Assembly (NCBI GenBank): GCA_017547845.1 | Contig: JAFYNZ010000020.1 | Coordinates: 1-36,759 of the forward strand | Direction of reading: 5' to 3' | DNA length: 36,759 nt | Source: Muribaculaceae bacterium | Lineage (GTDB): Bacteria; Bacteroidota; Bacteroidia; Bacteroidales; Muribaculaceae | Shown: one piece after another, positions 28,346-36,569 of the stretch | Position numbering within the stretch: position 1 is the first letter of the stretch | Layout of the letters: each line of letters opens with the position of its first letter | Made by a program: the position numbers and the translations under genes | Notes under the pieces: generated by a model | The model's input: only the letters and a program-made list of their open reading frames with translations | Told to the model about the DNA's origin: nothing | The model's database searches: none

Positions 28346-28382
28346 CTACGCAGAAAGATTGCGCAGTGGCATAGTAACTTCG
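28346..28382 (+). promoter_or_regulatory. rtcB promoter with 21-bp dyad operator 2
   Basis: CTACGCA-N7-TGCGCAG (28346-28366), then exactly 8 bp, then the -7 box TAACTTCG (28375-28382). In the direction of transcription it agrees with operator 1 at 17 of 21 positions, and the same 8-bp spacing is kept. The -33 position is inside the dyad. Confidence 0.7.
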
Positions 28383-28467
28383 CATCGTAATCAAGAATCT
28401 TTCATTTATCCACCCCCGGACCAGTTACCAATAATAGTAATTAACAATTTAACAGACAATCAAAAAG

Positions 28468-29640
28468 ATGTATGTAACAACATTCAACAAGCGCCCTGTA
28501 AAGATATGGGCGGAAAATGTCGAAGAGTCGGCTATGCGCCAGATAGAAAATCTGACCACTTTGCCGTTTCTCTTCCATCACTTGGCAATCATGCCCGATG
28601 TTCACACCGGCATGGGTATGCCTATCGGAGGTGTACTGGCTTGTGTAGACGCTGTGATACCTAACGCTGTAGGGGTCGACATCGGCTGTGGAATGTGTGC
28701 CGTGAAGACCAATCGTAAGGTGACCGAGCTCACTGACGACATCTTGCGTAAGAAGATTATGGGAGGCATACGCGGTCGCATTCCTCTGGGTAAGAACCAC
28801 CACAAGCAGCCACAAGACCGCTGCTACCTACCCGAAGGCCACGACATCGACAAGCTCCACATCGTCGCTCAACGCATCGACTCGATAGCTCACGAAGTCG
28901 GCACGTTGGGAGGTGGCAACCACTTTATCGAACTCCAACGAGATGAGGACGACAACCTCTGGATTATGATTCACTCCGGCTCTCGCAATCTGGGTAAGCG
29001 CGTAGGCGATCACTACAATAAGATAGCAGAATCGCTCAACCGAATGTATCACTCCGTGGTTGACCCAAGCATACGCATGGCGTTTTTGCCAAAGCACTCC
29101 AAGGAGTTTCACAACTACTGGGCAGAGATGCTCTACTGCGTCGACTTCGCTCTCTGCAATCGTCGCTTGATGATGCAACGCATCCAAGAGGTGATAGCCG
29201 ATGCCCTACCCGGCACCGAGTTCGAACCGATGATCAACATTGCCCACAACTATGCCGTCTGGGAAGAGCACTACGGCGAGAATGTCGTCGTTCACCGCAA
29301 GGGGGCTACGCTTGCCGACAAGGGGGTAATCGGTATCATACCCGGCTCTCAAGGCACAGCTTCCTACATCGTCGAAGGCCTTGGCAATCCTGAGTCATTC
29401 CGTTCATGCTCTCACGGAGCCGGTCGTGTACTCTCTCGCACTGCCGCTATCAAGACTCTCAACCTCAAGGAAGAGATAGCAGCTCTCAATGCCAAGGGTA
29501 TTGTCCACGCTATCCGCACTCAGTCAGACATGGAAGAGGCTTCGGGTGCCTACAAGGATATCGACATGGTGATGACACAACAATCCGACCTCGTCGAAAT
29601 CAAGACTCGCCTACTGCCTATAGCCGTCATCAAGGGGTAA
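28468..29640 (+). CDS. rtcB: RNA-splicing ligase RtcB
   Basis: 390 residues. GTP- and Mn-dependent ligase joining 2',3'-cyclic phosphate and 5'-OH RNA ends, as in RNA repair. Active-site residues are visible: Asp71 and Cys74 in GVDIGCGMCAVK, GGGNHFIEL (148-156), HRKGAT (276-281) and the guanylylated His316 in SHGAGR. A little shorter than the E. coli enzyme (408). No rtcA cyclase or archease gene is next to it. Control is probably by the divergent WYL protein. A structured RNA may follow immediately downstream. The stop is followed by AAAAAATTTTTT, which is not a convincing terminator. Confidence 0.97.
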   Translation: MYVTTFNKRPVKIWAENVEESAMRQIENLTTLPFLFHHLAIMPDVHTGMGMPIGGVLACVDAVIPNAVGVDIGCGMCAVKTNRKVTELTDDILRKKIMGGIRGRIPLGKNHHKQPQDRCYLPEGHDIDKLHIVAQRIDSIAHEVGTLGGGNHFIELQRDEDDNLWIMIHSGSRNLGKRVGDHYNKIAESLNRMYHSVVDPSIRMAFLPKHSKEFHNYWAEMLYCVDFALCNRRLMMQRIQEVIADALPGTEFEPMINIAHNYAVWEEHYGENVVVHRKGATLADKGVIGIIPGSQGTASYIVEGLGNPESFRSCSHGAGRVLSRTAAIKTLNLKEEIAALNAKGIVHAIRTQSDMEEASGAYKDIDMVMTQQSDLVEIKTRLLPIAVIKG

Positions 29641-29698
29641 AAAAATTTTTTCGGCATTTAGCAATAGATTCTGACAATTGTTGCACTCTATGAATTTG

Positions 29699-29873
29699 GA
29701 CCCCACAGATGTGGGCACTGACTGACGACCTAAACTGTTATATGGTGGACCGATAAAAAGCGACGGAGTTGCATTGACTTTATTACCTTCTCCAAGCGAT
29801 AAGCATGGTCCACCGGTTATTACATGATAGAGATAGTTGAGACTGCTGACAACGCCTCAACTATCTCTTTTTT
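29699..29873 (+). ncRNA. Probable structured small RNA with strong terminator
   Basis: The 351-base gap between rtcB and the exonuclease III gene has no ORF but ordered structure: a 5' hairpin CCCAC-AGAT-GTGGG (29702-29715), a long-range stem GGTGGACC (29744-29751) with GGTCCACC (29807-29814), an inner GGAG/CTCC pair, and an intrinsic terminator with a perfect 11-bp stem AGATAGTTGAG / CTCAACTATCT (29831-29841, 29856-29866) followed by CTTTTTTC. A near-match to a -7 box, TGAATTTG, is at 29691-29698, predicting an RNA of about 170 bases. I do not recognise the family; size would allow a 6S-type RNA. It could instead be the rtcB 3' untranslated region. No tRNA-like T-loop is seen. Confidence 0.6.
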
Positions 29874-29991
29874 CATACCCCTCCATTAAATCGTAAACAT
29901 TCGACATTCTACAATTGTTATATCATAGAAACGACACCCTCCGGGTGATAACTAATTAACGACAACCATTTTAAATACCGACATCTACGAC

Positions 29992-30750
29992 ATGCTAAAA
30001 TTCATATCATGGAACGTCAACGGTCTTCGCGCCGTAGCCGGCAAAGGCTTTGCCGACATTTTTCGCGACCTTGACGCCGATTTCTTCTGTCTCCAAGAGA
30101 CCAAACTCCAAGAAGGACAACTCGACATCGCTTTCGACGGCTACACCTCCTACTGGAACTACGCCGAAAAGAAAGGCTACTCGGGCACTGCGATTTTCAC
30201 TCGCCACACTCCCCTTTCGGTCAGCTATGGCATCGGCATCGCCGACCACGACCTTGAAGGACGCGTCATCACTCTCGAAATGCAAGATTTCTACCTCGTC
30301 ACTGTCTACACTCCCAACTCACAAGATGGCCTCAAACGTCTGGACTATCGCATGAACTGGGAAGACGACTTCCGTGACTACCTCCTACGCCTCGACCAAG
30401 CGAAACCGGTGATCATCTGTGGCGACCTCAACGTGGCACACCAAGAGATAGACCTTCGCAACCCTAAGACCAATCGCAAGAATCCCGGATTCACCGACCA
30501 AGAACGCGAGAAATTCACCGCTCTGCTCGACTCGGGATTTATCGACACATTCCGTCACCTTCACCCCGATACCACCGATGCATACTCATGGTGGAGCTAT
30601 CGCTTTCAGGCACGCGCCAAGAATGCCGGTTGGCGTATCGACTACTTTGTCACCTCACAACGCCTTGCCCAAAGCATCAACGATGCCTCTATCCTGAGCG
30701 ATGTCATGGGTAGCGACCACTGCCCTGTGCAGCTCATCATCGAAGGGTAA
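29992..30750 (+). CDS. xth: Exodeoxyribonuclease III (AP endonuclease)
   Basis: 252 residues, normal for ExoIII/ExoA. It cuts DNA at abasic sites and removes 3' blocks in base-excision repair. Motifs: [11 protein letters not shown] (4-14), LQETKLQ with the metal Glu (about 35-41), the Tyr in [18 protein letters not shown] with Asp and Asn, and the C-terminal GSDHCPVQL with Asp-His. The start ATG follows the probable RNA terminator by about 120 bases. No partner gene is evident; its place beside rtcB could be chance. Confidence 0.97.
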   Translation: MLKFISWNVNGLRAVAGKGFADIFRDLDADFFCLQETKLQEGQLDIAFDGYTSYWNYAEKKGYSGTAIFTRHTPLSVSYGIGIADHDLEGRVITLEMQDFYLVTVYTPNSQDGLKRLDYRMNWEDDFRDYLLRLDQAKPVIICGDLNVAHQEIDLRNPKTNRKNPGFTDQEREKFTALLDSGFIDTFRHLHPDTTDAYSWWSYRFQARAKNAGWRIDYFVTSQRLAQSINDASILSDVMGSDHCPVQLIIEG

Positions 30751-30926
30751 GGGGTAATGAGTAATGTTTAGGATTTAGAGGAGTGTCCCTTCCCGGGGGT
30801 ACGGACAGAGAGTACAGCAAGAGACAACGAGGGGACAGCAAGGGGTTGAATGTCGAATGGAAAGGCCCAAAAGGGCGAAAAGGCATTGATAAACATTAAA
30901 CAATCAACATTACCTCTCACCTCTGT
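30751..30926 (+). other. Intergenic stretch without a gene
   Basis: Part of the 343-base gap between the exonuclease gene and the tRNA. It contains GGACA-rich words (the GTCC words on the other strand) at 30800-30836, a small palindrome GCCCAAAAGGGC at 30869-30880 and TAAACATTAAAC. Similar words recur at 31480-31520 (with CCCTTTTGGG) and 22020-22130. I see no coding sense. Confidence 0.4.
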
Positions 30927-30982
30927 CCTGTCCCTATCCCGGCATCCGTGCTTGTCCTCAATGTCCCACGCGTGAACACTTA
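30927..30982 (+). repeat. GTCC-rich intergenic repeat, copy B
   Basis: Aligns with copies A and C; CATCCGTGCTTGTC and ATGTCCCA are the best-kept parts, and AACACTTA follows as in copy A. Confidence 0.75.
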
Positions 30983-31051
30983 ATGCCCAAAATTTAAGAG
31001 GATAATAATAGCAATCGATAGTCTGCTATCCGGAATACATACAGTATAGAC

Positions 31052-31081
31052 GAAAAAAAGAGACACCATTTGGTATCTCTT
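31052..31081 (-). terminator. tRNA-Ser terminator
   Basis: On the minus strand AGAGATACC (31072-31080) pairs with GGTGTCTCT (31059-31067), followed by TTTTTTT. It begins 14 bases after the tRNA. Confidence 0.9.
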
Positions 31082-31093
31082 TCTTCTTCTGTC

Positions 31094-31181
<88 letters not shown>

Positions 31182-31244
31182 AGAACTTGTTTTGTTGACT
31201 CGCTTGTCAACCGCTCAACAGTTGTTGTTTCCGTTTTGCGAGTG

Positions 31245-31276
31245 CAAAGTTAGGCACTTTTTCTGATACCACCAAA
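31245..31276 (-). promoter_or_regulatory. Canonical promoter of tRNA-Ser
   Basis: Minus strand TTTG (31273-31276), 20-bp spacer, TAACTTTG (31245-31252). The leader would be about 55 bases and contains GTTGAC...GTCAAC, a possible processing hairpin. Confidence 0.8.
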
Positions 31277-31400
31277 TTTTTCGGCAACTTTTTTACAACT
31301 TTTTTTGACACTTTTTCATACCATGCTGATTATCAACCGATAACACCAATAAAAAAATCTCACTTTTTTACCACTAACTCAGCAATCGAAGCTAAAGCGT

Positions 31401-31444
31401 CCTGTCCCTGTCCGGGTATCTGCGTTTGTCTACGATGTCCCACC
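31401..31444 (+). repeat. GTCC-rich intergenic repeat, copy C
   Basis: CCTGTCCCTGTCC, GGGTATC, GTTTGTC and ATGTCCCA align with copies A and B; the downstream AACACTTA is missing. Confidence 0.7.
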
Positions 31445-31644
31445 TCCTTCCCCGAGACAATGAATACATCTGTGGACAGAGAGGGGACAACAGTGATGGA
31501 TGGGCGACCCTTTTGGGCCTTTAAAGAGCTTAAAGGCTGTCAAAGTCTAATCAGACAATGCCTGTCGGGTGTTCTGACCACTATCCACCTTATGAAGACC
31601 CTATAATTACTCTGAATGCTATCGATAGTATAAATTATTAGTTG

Positions 31645-31652
31645 TAACTTTG
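31645..31652 (+). promoter_or_regulatory. -7 box of the long RluA-type gene
   Basis: TAACTTTG, 21 bases before the ATG at 31674. It overlaps the TTG at 31650 that would otherwise extend the frame, so the ATG is the likely start. Confidence 0.65.
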
Positions 31653-31673
31653 CGGCAAATTACGCAGACAGAT

Positions 31674-33290
31674 ATGCAAGCCGATAGCAGATTTCATACG
31701 TTCACCCCCGAGGATTTGGCAGAAACATCGTTGCCAAAGCAATTCACCTACCCTTTCCATTACACTCCCCACCCGCTCTGCAAGTTGGCCTCCGACCGCT
31801 TGATGAGCTACATCGACTCTCGCACAGAATGGCGCGAGGAACTTCAGTCGGGCAAGATGATGGGTGTGCTGGTGGTGGCCAAGGGTGACGATGTGGGATA
31901 TCTGGCTGCCTATTCGGGCAATCTAGGTCACACCTACTGCCACGACTACTTTGTGCCCGCCGTCTGCGACTTGCTCTCCGACGACAGCTTTTTCGCTACA
32001 GAGGAACGCATTATCTCCAACCTTAACCAACTCATTGACCAAGCCCTTACGAGCGACCTTCGCATCCGTGCCATCGAGGAAATCGACAAGTGCAGAACTG
32101 AAGCTCAAGCAGAAATAGAGGCCTACCGTCGCTTTATGGCTGAGTCTAAGGCCATGCGCGACAAGAAGCGTAGCGAGGGCGTGAACGAGGCTGAATTGGT
32201 GGCTGAGAGCCAACATCAGAAAGCACAGTTGCGTCGCATCAAGAAGGGTTGGGAGCAACGCATCGAAGCACTCCGCACCCCCCTTGTCGAGATTGACGAG
32301 CAGGTAGAGAGATGGAAGACGGAGCGTCAACAACGCAGTGTGGCTCTGCAACGCTTGGTCTTCGAACGATTTGAAATGCTTAATGCCAACGGCCTACGCC
32401 GCAATCTCAACGAGATATTCTCCTCCACTCCTCTTGGCTATCCACCTTCGGGTGCCGGCGAATGTGCCGCTCCCAAGCTGCTGCAATATGCCTATGCCAA
32501 TGGCTATCGACCGCTGGCTATGGCTGAATTCTGGGTCGGTCGCTCACCACGCGAGGAGGTGCGCCACCACAGCCATTTCTACCCCTCTTGCAAGGCCAAA
32601 TGCGAGCCTATATTAGGCTGGATGCTCCAAGGTCTCGATGTTGAGCCCAATCCCCTACTCGGTTCTATCGACACCCCTCTGGATGTTATATACGAAGACC
32701 AATGGATAGTCGCTGTCGACAAGCCTGAAGGGCTGCTCTCTGTGCCGGGCAAACTGACTGCCGACTCGCTGCTTCAACGCGTGCAACGCCTCTATGAGGG
32801 TGAGGAAATCTACATTGCCCATCGCCTCGACATGGCGACATCGGGCATCGTGCTTTTTGCTCGCTCGATGGAGGTCTACCATCATCTGCAAGCAGCGTTT
32901 ACGTCTCACGACATCAGCAAGTGCTACATGGCGATTCTCGACGGTGAGGTCAACGATGACTCAGGCACTATCGACCTTCCGCTGATACTCAATCCAGACG
33001 ATCGTCCGCGACAGATGGTCAGCCACGCCTATGGCAAACCGGCTCTGACCAAATACGAGGTCGTCAAGCGTCATGATGGCCACACATGGGTGAAATTCCA
33101 CCCTATCACCGGACGCACTCATCAGTTACGCGTACATGCCGCCCACTGCGACGGATTGAACGCTCCGATCCTTGGCGACACACTCTACGGCACTGCCGAC
33201 AAACGCCTTTACCTACACGCCCACAGCATCACCTTCCGTCACCCCGTCACCGACCAAGCGATTACCCTCACCAGCCCCTCACCTTTCTAA
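31674..33290 (+). CDS. RluA-family pseudouridine synthase with long N-terminal extension
   Basis: 538 residues; ordinary RluA is about 220. The C-terminal 220 or so residues carry the catalytic domain: IYEDQWIVAVDKPEGLLSVPG, the catalytic Asp in HRLDMATSGIVLFAR and GRTHQLRVHAAH. The first ~100 residues form an unassigned domain (YPFHYTPHPLCKLASDRLMSYI, GKMMGVLVV) and about 115-230 is a charged coiled coil rich in Glu, Arg and Gln. A CGEAA-like segment SGAGECAAPKLLQYAYANGYRPLAMAEFWVG joins the two. Long forms of this kind occur in Bacteroidetes and some Proteobacteria; the RNA target is unknown. A hairpin element starts one base after the stop. Confidence 0.9.
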   Translation: MQADSRFHTFTPEDLAETSLPKQFTYPFHYTPHPLCKLASDRLMSYIDSRTEWREELQSGKMMGVLVVAKGDDVGYLAAYSGNLGHTYCHDYFVPAVCDLLSDDSFFATEERIISNLNQLIDQALTSDLRIRAIEEIDKCRTEAQAEIEAYRRFMAESKAMRDKKRSEGVNEAELVAESQHQKAQLRRIKKGWEQRIEALRTPLVEIDEQVERWKTERQQRSVALQRLVFERFEMLNANGLRRNLNEIFSSTPLGYPPSGAGECAAPKLLQYAYANGYRPLAMAEFWVGRSPREEVRHHSHFYPSCKAKCEPILGWMLQGLDVEPNPLLGSIDTPLDVIYEDQWIVAVDKPEGLLSVPGKLTADSLLQRVQRLYEGEEIYIAHRLDMATSGIVLFARSMEVYHHLQAAFTSHDISKCYMAILDGEVNDDSGTIDLPLILNPDDRPRQMVSHAYGKPALTKYEVVKRHDGHTWVKFHPITGRTHQLRVHAAHCDGLNAPILGDTLYGTADKRLYLHAHSITFRHPVTDQAITLTSPSPF

Positions 33291-33291
33291 A

Positions 33292-33486
33292 GGGAACTTC
33301 TATAAATTCCCGGATTTAGTTATTTCTTTAGTTTGAGGGTTCTTCCTTTTGTGTGCTCTATGTTTTTAATCTGCATCTTTTCGCCTTTAACTCAGTCGTA
33401 TAGCTCGCTATACTCCTTGCGTTAAAAACAAAAATCTGCTCGCCTAAAAATCATAAATCATCACAAAGCAATTTATAGAAGCTCCC
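33292..33486 (+). repeat. Dispersed hairpin element, copy 2 (complete, 195 bp)
   Basis: Bounded by imperfect terminal inverted repeats GGGAACTTCTATAAATT (33292-33308) and AATTTATAGAAGCTCCC (33470-33486). From about 33374 rightward it matches copies 1 and 3, including the hairpin core GTATAGC-TC-GCTATAC inside TTTAAC...GTTAAA. The left ~80 bp differ from the other copies. It has no ORF, so it is MITE-like if mobile. It begins one base after the stop of the RluA-type gene. It fills most of the 301-base gap 33291-33591. Confidence 0.85.
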
Positions 33487-33550
33487 TAAAAAGATAGCGA
33501 CCGCAAATCAATGCAGCCGCCATTATGAGAATTAGACGTTATCAATTGTC

Positions 33551-33595
33551 GCCTTCTATTACATCTATTATATCTATTGCATCTATCGTATCTAT
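33551..33595 (-). repeat. 9-bp tandem array, 4-5 units
   Basis: Minus strand: ATAGATACG, ATAGATGCA, ATAGATATA, ATAGATGTA, ATAGAAGGC in exact register. The TAG stop codon of the HPPK-like gene (33592-33594) is the TAG of the first unit. The array lies between convergent genes. Confidence 0.9.
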
Positions 33596-33975
33596 CCTTG
33601 CGGATTGAGTTGCTGGTAGCCACGTTGGAAGAAATCGTAGGAGAAATCCTTCTCACGCACGACTGTCCCGTCCCACACGACTATATCCAAGTCGATGGGC
33701 ACTTGTCCCGATAGTTTAGACTGCGGAGTGCGTCCCGCTTGTCCTTCGTAATCCTTGAGAAGCAGATTGAGTTGGTCACAGCTCATCGAAGTCAACCCGG
33801 TAGCCACGGCATTGAGGTAGTCGGCACCTATGCCGCTAAGGGGAGGTGTACTATAGACATCAGAGCTCACCACCTCATCAAGTTGAGTCATCAGCCAGTC
33901 GATAGCGTCACTCATCTGCTTTGTGGCGTCAGGCGTATTGCTACCCATTCCGATATATACGCGATGCATCATCAT
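33592..33975 (-). CDS. folK: HPPK (FolK)-like protein, short and lacking the signature arginine
   Basis: 127 residues against about 158 in E. coli FolK, which transfers pyrophosphate from ATP to hydroxymethyl-dihydropterin in folate synthesis. The N-terminal YIGMGSN and YSTPPLSGIGADYLNAV blocks and the metal-binding Asp95 and Asp97 (IDLDIV) are present, and Arg82 (GRTPQ) is kept. The usual WGPRxLDLD reads SGQVPIDLD, so catalytic Arg92 is a valine, and the C-terminal ~30 residues are absent. It may be a slow enzyme, a non-enzymatic paralogue or a lineage variant. The start overlaps the stop of the metallophosphoesterase gene (ATG/TGA). Two more in-frame ATGs follow the first. Confidence 0.75.
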   Translation of the reverse strand: MMMHRVYIGMGSNTPDATKQMSDAIDWLMTQLDEVVSSDVYSTPPLSGIGADYLNAVATGLTSMSCDQLNLLLKDYEGQAGRTPQSKLSGQVPIDLDIVVWDGTVVREKDFSYDFFQRGYQQLNPQG

Positions 33976-35165
33976 TTGGTCTTAAGAGTTAACAGTGTCA
34001 CTTCGGGAGTCGCTCCGAGTCGGAACGGCAAAGCCACTTCGCCAAGCCCAATGTTGACATAGAGCTGCAACGGCTTGCCTTCTGCATTAGGTTTCGAGTA
34101 AAGCCCACCCCACTCCTTGTATTTCCACACCGACGGCGACCATTGCCAATCGCCTATGCTCAACACCATCTGCATGGCATGCGTGTGACCTGAGAGTGAG
34201 AGGTCGATATTGCTGACAGCCAACACCTCACGATTCCAGTGCTCAGGATTGTGAGTGAGCAGCACCTTATAGTTGCTATCCATCAGGTCGGGATAAGACT
34301 TACGGAGGTCGCCATAGACAGAAAACGGTGGTTCACCCCAATTCTCGACACCGATAATAGCGATACTATCCGAGCCACAGCGCAGCCAACGATGCTCGTT
34401 GAGAAGCATCTGCCAACCCATAGATTGCTGCATGTCGACCAATGCCCTGACATCTTGACGCTTAGCCTGCTCATCGGGCCAATCCATGTAATCGCCATAG
34501 TCGTGGTTGCCAAGCACCGAGAAGACGCCATAGCGAGCCTTCAGACGCCCCAACACATCGACAAACGGTTTCAACTCCGCAGAGTGGCGATTGACGATAT
34601 CACCCGTGAAGACCACGACATCGGGTTGCAACGCATTGACAGTGTCGACCATACGCGACATAAACGCCGTATCCGTGCCCCAAGTGCCACAGTGGATATC
34701 GCTTATCTGCACCATCTTAAATCCATCGAATGCCTTAAGCAATCGCTCGCTGACCACATCTTGACGCGTCACCTCAATACTTGTGCGACCGACCAATGCA
34801 CCCCACCACATGGCTACGAAGCACACCAATGCCAGCACACCGCCACCGATGCGTACACCCCTTGCCACGCTTTGCACTCGATTCAGAGCCAAGCCGACAA
34901 GCGACATCAACGCATAGACAGTCTTAGGGATAAACAGCGACAGATAAGTGTAAAGCAGCCACATCACAGGCTGAAGGTCGGCTCCCGCATCACGACGAGG
35001 AAGCAGAAGTGTGACCGCAAGCAGTGCCCACATAGCCAAAGCCGTCGCCACCCATGCCCAACGAGCCCAACGATGACCTACTCGCTTGACATCGCGATAT
35101 ATCAACCAGTCGACACAAAAACTGAGCACAAAAAGCGTGCTCAGCATTATAAAGGGAAGTCTCAT
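33972..35165 (-). CDS. Membrane-anchored metallophosphoesterase
   Basis: 397 residues from the ATG at 35165 (a TTG at 35171 also opens the frame). Four or so hydrophobic segments fill the first ~130 residues, followed by a calcineurin-like phosphoesterase domain with DIHCG, GDIVNRHS, GNHDYGDY and GHTHAM, the full metal-binding set. It resembles the YkuE/LpxH-like group of membrane-bound phosphoesterases; the substrate is unknown, though lipid or wall precursors fit the location. It lies 17 bases after the acyltransferase stop and overlaps the HPPK-like gene by four bases: a three-gene unit. Confidence 0.9.
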   Translation of the reverse strand: MRLPFIMLSTLFVLSFCVDWLIYRDVKRVGHRWARWAWVATALAMWALLAVTLLLPRRDAGADLQPVMWLLYTYLSLFIPKTVYALMSLVGLALNRVQSVARGVRIGGGVLALVCFVAMWWGALVGRTSIEVTRQDVVSERLLKAFDGFKMVQISDIHCGTWGTDTAFMSRMVDTVNALQPDVVVFTGDIVNRHSAELKPFVDVLGRLKARYGVFSVLGNHDYGDYMDWPDEQAKRQDVRALVDMQQSMGWQMLLNEHRWLRCGSDSIAIIGVENWGEPPFSVYGDLRKSYPDLMDSNYKVLLTHNPEHWNREVLAVSNIDLSLSGHTHAMQMVLSIGDWQWSPSVWKYKEWGGLYSKPNAEGKPLQLYVNIGLGEVALPFRLGATPEVTLLTLKTK

Positions 35166-35182
35166 GTACAATCAAAATATTT

Positions 35183-36352
35183 TTACTCGCCCAAAATGGT
35201 GTGAAGTTTATTCTTCAGAGGATTGGAGTACATCGTTAGCATCAGCGTCATCATATACTCGCGCTCTTCGGCTGTGACATCAGCCACATCGACCTTGTCG
35301 AGTTGCGCATTGAGATAGTCGATAAACTGCTCCTTCTGCTCAGCCGTATACTTACGCGCAAAGCGTTGAGTCTTATTGATAAGGTCGAAAGCGATATAGT
35401 TGACCTCAAATATCTCATAACTGCGGTGGATAGCTTGGTCGATAATGCGACTGACATGGCGTGCTGCCTCATTGGTGTCCTTAAAGTCGCCTATCTGATC
35501 GAGCTTCTGATTGATGCGCGGAGTCATCTGGAAATGCACCTTGCCCTTGAACTGCAACAAGCCTGTCTCCATCGAGAACAAGTCGTCTCGCTGCGACTTC
35601 TTGAAGCCAGGATCACGACGCTTGAGCAAGAACTCACGAGCCTTCAGATAGTCGTTAGGGTCATATTCGTAAGAGATAGAGACCGGAAGGAGGTTGACCT
35701 CCTTGAGATTATCCATAAACGCACCCGTCTGACCTCCCAACGACAACATCTTAATCAATGCGTCTTGAGTGTGGTCGCTACTATCCTTGGCTCTACCCTC
35801 ACGCTGCGCAATCCACACCGACTGCTTCTTATCCAAAATAGCATGATGGATATAGCCCGACAACTGCTTAGCTGCAAGCAACGCTTCACGGATACCCGTA
35901 TTGCGCTTGACAATAAAACTCTTGTTCAGACGCACAAGGTCGGCAATCCAGTCAAACACAAGCAGATTATTGCCGATAGCAATCTCAGTGGTCGGCATGC
36001 CTCGACGCAAAAACGCCAGATTCATAAACGACGCATCGAGCACAATGTCGCGGTGATTGGTAATAAACACATAATTCAAAGCCGAATTATAATACTTCGT
36101 ACCCCCTATCGTAATGCCCGAAGTAGTCTTCTTGGCAAGCATCTCAAGGAAAGGATACATTATAAGGTGCTGAAAATCATACTTATTATCAATCTTCAAC
36201 AGGTCGTCGATTAAGCCCGGGATAGCCTCCTTAGGCATCACATAACTGATGGCATGCTGAAACATCGGCTCCTTCACCAAGGCCGACATCTTCTCATGAA
36301 ACACCGAGTCGTCATACGGACATATGTCACTGAAATCATGAACGTCTGTCAT
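35183..36352 (-). CDS. Acyltransferase of the PlsC/PlsB type
   Basis: 389 residues, no membrane segment evident. It has the acyltransferase motifs: FITNHRDIVLDASFM with His100 and downstream Asp (motif I, HxxxxD-like but with Asp at 102 and 106) and IAQREGRAKDS (182-191), which matches the EGT/R block of glycerol-phosphate acyltransferases. The long helical C terminus is Bacteroidetes-like. Likely acylates glycerol phosphate or lysophospholipid at the inner membrane; the exact substrate is unknown. First gene of the unit with the metallophosphoesterase and HPPK-like genes. Confidence 0.8.
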   Translation of the reverse strand: MTDVHDFSDICPYDDSVFHEKMSALVKEPMFQHAISYVMPKEAIPGLIDDLLKIDNKYDFQHLIMYPFLEMLAKKTTSGITIGGTKYYNSALNYVFITNHRDIVLDASFMNLAFLRRGMPTTEIAIGNNLLVFDWIADLVRLNKSFIVKRNTGIREALLAAKQLSGYIHHAILDKKQSVWIAQREGRAKDSSDHTQDALIKMLSLGGQTGAFMDNLKEVNLLPVSISYEYDPNDYLKAREFLLKRRDPGFKKSQRDDLFSMETGLLQFKGKVHFQMTPRINQKLDQIGDFKDTNEAARHVSRIIDQAIHRSYEIFEVNYIAFDLINKTQRFARKYTAEQKEQFIDYLNAQLDKVDVADVTAEEREYMMTLMLTMYSNPLKNKLHTILGE

Positions 36353-36427
36353 AATATATACGGCAGCTAAATTTTAAACAATCGTCTTCTTCTACTGCGC
36401 CACAATACGCTGTGACGCAATTTATCG

Positions 36428-36435
36428 CAAAGATA
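36428..36435 (-). promoter_or_regulatory. -7 box of the acyltransferase unit
   Basis: Minus strand TATCTTTG, 75 bases before the ATG. A -33 TTG is not at the ideal distance. In the 407-base gap 36353-36759 I otherwise see only the 9-bp units and the terminal repeat. Confidence 0.55.
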
Positions 36436-36544
36436 ACACAAATATTTGACAATCTATCAATTCTTACGCGTTTTTTGCAAAAGAAGCTCTTTCGTTGCCG
36501 AAAAAGCCTCTTTTATCATTCAATAAAGCGTTAAATTCTGAAGG

Positions 36545-36562
36545 ATAGATAATATAGACATT
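36545..36562 (+). repeat. 9-bp array, 2 units
   Basis: ATAGATAAT and ATAGACATT, followed after 7 bases by copy 3 of the hairpin element. Short; supported by the longer arrays. Confidence 0.5.
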
Positions 36563-36569
36563 ATCTTAA

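Larger units (their letters stand above)
31277..31673 (+). other. Intergenic stretch: GTCC repeat C, degenerate 9-bp words, RluA promoter
   Basis: The gap from 31182 to 31673 is 492 bases. It holds the tRNA promoter, copy C of the GTCC repeat (31401-31444), CCCTTTTGGG (31507-31516), a degenerate run in 9-bp register at 31603-31638 (ATAATTACT, CTGAATGCT, ATCGATAGT, ATAAATTAT) and the -7 box of the next gene. No gene is seen. Confidence 0.5.

Noticed and set aside
27984-28664. 226-residue plus-strand frame running through the WYL gene, the intergenic region and the start of rtcB.
   Set aside because: It crosses both promoters and operators, is antisense to a clear WYL protein and out of frame with RtcB.
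35303-36214. 303-residue plus-strand frame opposite the acyltransferase gene, and a 321-residue one at 34239-35204 opposite the phosphoesterase gene.
   Set aside because: Neither product shows a recognisable motif; the opposite strand encodes clear enzyme motifs along the full length.
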